Shown piece after piece: positions 58,187-64,000 of a stretch of 64,000 bases of DNA; within the stretch, counting starts at the first letter, position 1, and every line of letters begins with the position of its first letter. A program made the translations under genes and the position numbers. A model generated the notes under the pieces. The model worked only from the letters and a program-made list of their open reading frames with translations, was not told the origin of the DNA and made no database searches. The stretch is from NCBI GenBank assembly GCA_002914845.1, contig JXTC01000217.1, positions 1 through 64,000 of the forward strand, given 5' to 3'. Source of the DNA: Trema orientale. Its lineage: Eukaryota; Streptophyta; Magnoliopsida; Rosales; Cannabaceae.

Positions 58187-58736
58187 TTACTACCTAAGGT
58201 CTTTCACAAGTACACTGCTCGTATGGGTGTTGTATATTTAGATGGTGTGCAGTTTTATTGGGAGTTTGTAATTTGTCTTAGGTGCTTTATGTGATATTTT
58301 TCTTTTGTAGTATTTTAGTTATTGATGGATTTTCTTATAGACTCCGTTCACTTTTAATATAGATGTATTTCATATTTTCTTACTTTCCTATTGTGAAAGT
58401 TTGTGATAATATACTAAAGAGGAAAGACTAAAGTCGATCTCAATAAAATTTAAGGAGGACCTGTTGAAAATAGGCACGATAAATCACATTACGTATAATT
58501 TCCATGCCACATTCTATACTTGATCTATATCATTCAGGCTTATTGGTATAGTGACTATTGAGGATTCTAATTGCCATCCAAATAAATGCAATGACGAGCG
58601 CTTGGTTTTGTGCTAATATGTCTGATGGACGGGATTGCAACTTCAGGGATATTCAGGAATAATATGATAATTTCATGGTCATACTTCATTTTGTAATACA
58701 AGCGTGCACAATGCGTATGTGACCCAGGTGGGAGAT
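58187..58736 (+). other. 3' end of the copia RNase H and untranslated tail
   Basis: Begins with the rest of the interrupted frame (PKVFHKYTARMGV) and then runs non-coding to the purine tract at 58726-58736 just before the 3' LTR. Confidence 0.8.
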
Positions 58737-59221
58737 TGTTAGGAAATTATATTTTATATGATGGACCACATATATAAAATAATTATATTGGGCCATACTA
58801 TTTCATAAGGACCTAATAAGTGATTTAATAAAGTTGGGTCAAAATATCTAACTGGGTATGGATACCAGTGTGGATATCCTGTTAGTCACTTAGCTGGGTT
58901 TGATAGATACCCAACAAGAACTATTTAAAGAACCTATTAGGGTTATGGTCTCAGCCAAAAATAACGTACACTCAATTCTCTATAACACACCATCAGTCAC
59001 AGAGAACTCCATCTGAGTGACATTAGGCTTTAGGCTGCAGAAGATTAAAACCCTCAAGACATCATCTCTTGTTCATACTTCCGCCTTTGGTCTCTCCATC
59101 TCTAATCTTCTACATATTAGCTATGGACTCATGTATATTCAAGCATTCCTAATCTGTCAATTTAGTATGAATGATTTATAATTTCCATTTAGTTTATTTG
59201 CAATCCTAATATCACCTACCA
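58737..59221 (+). repeat. 3' LTR of the third copia element (485 bp)
   Basis: Starts tgttagg and ends cctacca; pairs with 49567-50053. The flanking bases ttaac follow. Confidence 0.92.
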
Positions 59222-59339
59222 TTAACTTCACTAATTTTTTCATTGAAGTAAGACTATAATAGGTGTTTGTGGTCTCCCATTAAAAATTCAGGCTTAGGCG
59301 TTTGAGATAATTTTGTATTTTTTATGTCCTTTTTTTTTA

Positions 59340-60240
59340 ATTTGTTATTAATGTTAAGAATTAATGAATGATATTCGACAAAAGAATGAAAAACAAGAAC
59401 ACACAAATTTAAATGGAAAACCCTATTCGGGAAAAACTACTGGCAGAGGAGGAAATTTCACTATGTCGAAAATAAGGTATAGAAGGTAGAGTTTTACACG
59501 GCCAAGCCAAAATATATAGAATCCCCAAAACCCTAGAATACATATGTGTACAGACAAAAATTGTACGGAAAAGAAAAAACGACCCAATAAAACAGGTCCA
59601 TACCGCAGGGGCTCCGCCCTCGCACCCTCAACGAGATATTATTGCTCGAGGTGAAATAGTTGTGAGCAAAGTTAGTACTCATGATAATCCTGCTAATATG
59701 ATGACTAAGACACTTCCTAGAGATAAGTTTAAGCATTGCTTAAACTTAGTTGGTGTTACTTGCTGAGTTTTGCCTTCTTTGTGGAAGAGGTGGAGAATAT
59801 ATTTTTATCGAAGATTAGAGTCATTCCTTAATTGGAATTCATGTCAAGGTAGAGATTGTTAGAGTTCGTAACCCGAATTCTAGTTGCCCCAGCCCGAAAT
59901 CCTTGCGGTGCGACATATGTGATATTTTTTTGTAAATGGGAGAAATTTTGAGATCTGTGGTGGTAGCCGAGGGATCGGGCTGATAGGTATGGACCTGTTT
60001 TATTGGGCCTTTTTTTTCTCCGTACAATTTTTGTCTGTACACATATGTATTCTAGGGTTTTGGGGATTTTATATATTTTGGCTTGGCCGTATAAAACTCT
60101 ACTTTCTGTATCTTATTTTCAACATAGTGAAATTTCCTCCTCTGCCAGTGATTCTCCCATTTATAAAAAAATATTACATATGTCGCACCGCGAATATTTC
60201 GGGCTGGGACAACTAGAATTCGGGTCACGAACTCTAACGA
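59340..60240. mobile_element. Rearranged inverted LTR fragments of another copia family
   Basis: Bases 59440-59604 and 59986-60150 are inverted copies, each 165 bp. Bases 59858-59944 and 60152-60238 are a second inverted pair sharing gttagagttcgt and cccgaattctagtt. Between them at about 59640-59764 lies a plus-strand copia RNase H tail reading [20 protein letters not shown], then LNLVGVTC and a stop, followed by a purine-rich tract and tgttagag, which looks like a 3' LTR start. Part of 59340-59630 also looks like LTR sequence in the reverse orientation. The pieces seem to come from at least two insertions or an inversion. Confidence 0.75.
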
Positions 60241-62470
60241 TTGAGATGTGCCTGTCGACTAAGATGTAGTACCGCGTTTTCTCCATTTTCTTTTTTCCTG
60301 TTGCGTTTACATTATTATTAGGTTTATATACCCCTTTGTATCCTCATTTTAAAGATAATGCTATAGAAATGCCTAATCATGCGTTGTTGAACGTGAAAAC
60401 ATTAAAAGAAGATAAGCATAAAACTTTGTTGATGGTCTTGACTAGGATTATGTTATTTACACGACATGATTAAACCTAGAGCAAGTGAAAAAACTAAACA
60501 ACATAATTGCAATTTTCAGCTTGGTGTCCCATCTCCACCCTCCTGGAAAACGACTTTTTTGCGGCTGGTTTCCAAGAATTAAACGAACTAATGATTAGAG
60601 GAATCTAATCATAAACTAAGTTCACATTACACGTAACTAAGAAAACTTTATAGTATCATATATTCTTAAATACTTTTGAATTAAACACGAAACAATACAA
60701 AAACTAATTCAATCAGACCCCATATGTGATCTTCGTCTAATGCTTATCGGCCTTTTCACTTGGTTAGACCTTGTATTGTATATCTTTTGAAAGCTCATAT
60801 TCAATAAAGGGAGCATCATGGGGTAGCTTCGATGCCACATTATGACACAAAGGGAGACAAACTTGTTGGTGTGAAACGACAAAGAATTAAGCAAACAATA
60901 ATAGTATAAAGTGATCTAAGTACTGTAGCTCAGATGCTTACTTCGATCTTATCCGATGAGAGTCGTGAGACAAACTTAAATGTGCTGCCCATAAAAACAC
61001 TATATATTTATAGATTATAAGAGGCCAAAAAAGTATGTGTAATTGTATAGTAACCCCAATGGTCTAATCTCAATGTTGGTAACCCTAATGACAAAAAGTG
61101 AAGGTTACCATGCCCCCCACGCGTGCCTCTCGGATTTGCATGTATATGCATACGCATCTAGCTGTGTAGGAAAGGAAAGCTCAGAGTTCCATTAATTATT
61201 ATTACATGTATAGAATGTCCTAATTGATATGTTACATATGTAGTGAGATGTTGAAGATTGGAGATTTGGAGCAATGTATTATAGTGATATTTTTGTGAAT
61301 TGGGAAAGGGGACACGAAAATGAAAGCTCGAATTTTGAATAATAATAAGGATAACAGTATATAAGAAGCTTCATTAATATATTTTCTCTCTTAAAAATTT
61401 GGGATGCTTTGATCCCCAGGACCCCAGCTATAGGAGGGGACCTCTCTATAAGATCAATACGACAAAAGAATGTGTTCGCTTTTAGCTCTAGAATATTGTG
61501 CTATATATATCCACTTGACTTCGAGACGTGGTCCTTTGCATTTTTATATAAGGGTAGCATCCAGTTAAGGTGGACCAAATTAAAAAAAATTCGCATATAG
61601 TTGGGTTATAAGTACTAGTTCAACTCGGTCTCGTTAGAGCTTCATTAATAATCATGCAATATGGTTTAGCTTATTTGATTCAGTAAGGTTCATCAATTAA
61701 ATTCGATTTTCAACGACCATAGATCAAGTCCTATAAACTTCGAACCTCAATGAAAATATCCCCGAAACTTCAGTCCATCTTTTGATGAATTTGGTCCCCT
61801 CGAATAATATTTTAGGTCTAACAAGAAAATCGTATGTCAGAGTACTCCTTTAGCTAGGAGTTCAGGAAACTAGCTAGTTTAAAATCTCAACCCCTGATGT
61901 CAGCGATCATATTCTCTTTTTCAAAATGCGTATATTTTTATGCCTGCCACTATACCATATAATATGATCAGGTTCACCAGTTACCACCTGGAATAGAGTT
62001 GGCACCTCCTGTACTGTACGTAGGTTTAATTTGTTCTAGTAAAACATTGTTGTTAAATTCATAAGAGTAATTAGCTAATACTAGAGACAACCAAAATTAA
62101 TACTCCTCTGAATTTGATAATTATATAACATGCGTAATCATATTTATATTTCAATCAATTCAGTGGATGGATACGCATCGATCATGAGTCTTTCATCATT
62201 ATAGAAAGCATTTGGTAAGTAACTACTTTTCGCCAATAGATTTTAAAAATTGTTATATAACAGCTATTTAAAGCATAATTTGATAAATATGGTAAATGTT
62301 ACTTTTTAAAATTAATTTTGCTTCCATAATATAAATTATCTAAAATATCATTTTCTATCACATACAATCTATTATTTATTAAACACTAGATTCTGATTTT
62401 AAACAGCAAAACAATTTTGTAAATTAAATTTACCGGACATATATACTTTTTTTTCTCACAGCTACTTCTT
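60241..62470. other. Intergenic DNA
   Basis: AT-rich to mixed sequence without a protein, RNA gene or element that I can support. Confidence 0.5.
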
Positions 62471-62526
62471 GCTCTCACAGTGTAGCTACAACAATGTAGC
62501 TCTCACAGTGTAGCTACAATAATGTC
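62471..62526. repeat. 28-bp tandem repeat (two copies)
   Basis: Units 62471-62498 and 62499-62526 begin gctctcacagtgtagctaca and differ at about one base. Each contains the palindrome tgtagctaca. Confidence 0.85.
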
Positions 62527-64000
62527 ATATCACATCTGCAACAAAGCACAACAATCATACCAAACTGGGCACTAGTCCTGACTCAATTATATCAACACCC
62601 CAAAGTTTTATCCTGTTGATGTAATTTGATTGATCATCAAAACTAAATTAAAATGACCGATCAATAAAAGTAATTCTAAGATTCAGAGAACACGATCCGT
62701 ACTTCTAAACAAGTGATCACATCTACCATTCGATCAACAACACGTGGCCAGGTACCCCAAAAATCAAAATTGGCCTGTGGAGCATCACATATTTGACACC
62801 CATAAATATTGTTCTTTATGTCCCCCACTTGCCCCAAAAATTCATTTAATTCAAATTCAACTTGGTTTTCAAGTACTATGGTTACTCAAAATTGACAATG
62901 TTTGATTCAGGAACTAATCTCTCCTTTTTTTTTTTTTTTCGTTTAAAATCATCATGTACCAATATTCGGTTCCAAGTACAGATGGACTTGCCAGCTGCTA
63001 AAAGAGACAATGCCATGCATAATTAGGGGTCGACCTGTTCCTCAACACGAGCTCCAGGCAGGACTGATGAGACGGATCGTGGAGTTTGGCTCTTTGAAGA
63101 TTTGTACATGCCGTGTGGAACCAAATGGGTACGATTAGCTAAAAACATGTCGTGCACAAGTGCCCGATTTTTCACGTGGACTTCACAAGGTCCAATATGT
63201 AAATAAATAGAGTAATGATAGGGCTTACCGGAAAAAAAAAATAATGAGAAGGATACCAAAATTTTACACAAAAAATTCACATTAGATGACGTGACATGTA
63301 ATTAAAGTGACACTATATCATTTAAAGTTATATGACTAAAAATAATATCACATCACTTGATATAAGTTTTAGCGTAAGATTTTAATGTTCTAATCTTTAC
63401 TCAAATACATAATATACGCATCGTCTCATATTGAGATGTGAGAGGTAAAGGATTTTCATTATTTACGTTACATAATGATTTTGAAAACTCATGAGACGGT
63501 AAAAATGCTATAAGGTCTTGGGACAAATCTAAACAATGGGAGGTCCTGATAAAATTGGTGCTAGCACAAAAGATGGATCGTTACATGTCATCAAAATCAT
63601 TTAATTTCTTATATATTCCAAACATACTAGATGCCCCCGGCAATCTTGAACCCTACATTTGTATGCATGAACACGGCAGAACAGATACGAAACGTATAAA
63701 TATTAAAACCTTGTTGGGTTGTTTTGTCGCTTAATAAGGCATACATACATTATCATGTATCGGTTGAACTTATTATCTCTCTCTCTTATTATTGGACTAC
63801 AATTGTAGACGTTAACTCCGACAAAAAGAATCCTTACTATTTTAACGGAGAAAAAACGAGGATAGTTAGCTATCTGCTTTAACTTTTGAGTACCAAAAAA
63901 TCATCCATGATCGAATATTTAAGATCATGATCATCAAAGGGAATGTTTTAGTAATTAGAACCCGTTATTCATGGAAGTCTGAAATGAAGGAGTTCAAATT
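62527..64000. other. Intergenic DNA
   Basis: A minus-strand frame (63023-63280) includes a less AT-rich part reading MFLANRTHLVPHGMYKSSKS, but I cannot link it to a family. A T run lies at about 62927-62940. Nothing else is supported. Confidence 0.45.

Larger units (their letters stand above)
49567..59221 (+). mobile_element. Third Ty1/copia LTR retrotransposon, decayed, with a nested LTR
   Basis: LTRs at 49567-50053 and 58737-59221 flank decayed Gag, protease, integrase, reverse transcriptase and RNase H on the plus strand. A canonical primer site, tggtatcagagc, lies at 50056-50067, and a purine tract, aggtgggagat, precedes the 3' LTR. The flanking five bases are ataac (left) and ttaac (right), one mismatch. 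A 2955-bp sequence is inserted in the RNase H end. Many stops make it inactive. Confidence 0.93.

Noticed and set aside
63023-63280. Minus-strand 85-codon frame with a hydrophobic start
   Set aside because: It begins in an AT-rich simple stretch and I could not match the C-terminal part (HLVPHGMYKSSK) to any peptide or enzyme family, including CLE peptides.
1-64000. CRISPR arrays, bacterial operons, phage genes
   Set aside because: No regularly spaced identical repeats or prokaryotic gene packing; spliced genes and plant retroelements show a nuclear plant genome.
1-64000. tRNA, rRNA or snRNA genes
   Set aside because: I looked for tRNA box-like words and conserved rRNA or snRNA segments and saw none beyond the primer-binding sites of the retroelements. 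A covariance-model scan was not possible here.

Overview
The window is nuclear DNA from a flowering plant, very probably a eudicot. The genes have introns, several encode chloroplast-targeted or plastid-envelope proteins, and the spaces between them are AT-rich and packed with Ty1/copia retrotransposons, MITEs, a Mutator-like element and a LINE remnant. One run of N (11699-12103) shows it is a draft assembly. The sequence alone does not fix the species.

Layout. Bases 1-3134 are AT-rich intergenic DNA. Bases 3135-10468 hold an intronless cyclophilin retrocopy split by a decayed minus-strand copia element (3343-10314, target duplication ccgtt). Bases 10641-19739 hold a second minus-strand copia element (target duplication actat) that contains the assembly gap, a very AT-rich internal region and a striking GC-rich island (about 17055-17600). 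Bases 19745-26740 are intergenic and carry a Mutator-like element (21817-24133) with long inverted ends. That element has captured a piece of a COG5-like gene and has itself been hit by a hAT-type MITE.

The gene island runs from about 26.7 to 48.1 kb with five genes: PII1/MRC-like coiled-coil starch-initiation protein (+), KOC1-like outer-envelope kinase (-), ATP synthase subunit b' (-), a SNRNP25-like ubiquitin-fold protein (-) and a UGNT1-like Golgi nucleotide-sugar transporter (-). From memory, their Arabidopsis counterparts are At4g32190, At4g32250, At4g32260, At4g32270 and At4g32272, in the same order, so this is conserved microsynteny. All exon joins given here keep reading phase through canonical GT/AG sites. 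A LINE 3' fragment (36781-38430), a Tourist-like MITE and a hAT-like MITE lie between the genes.

From 49567 to 59221 there is a plus-strand copia element with a canonical initiator-Met-type primer site. A 2955-bp LTR-like sequence has inserted into its RNase H end. Next to it is a jumble of inverted LTR pieces from another copia family (about 59340-60240). The rest to 64000 shows no gene that I can support.

Functionally, three genes serve the chloroplast: starch granule initiation, protein import at the outer envelope, and ATP synthase. The other two serve a probable splicing-related ubiquitin-fold role and Golgi UDP-GlcNAc transport. Nothing suggests co-transcription. The most unusual items are the nested Pack-MULE, the GC-rich island in an AT-rich retroelement, the HRD-less catalytic loop of the KOC1-like kinase, and the alternative end of the ubiquitin-fold gene. 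I see no clear previously undescribed multi-gene system.
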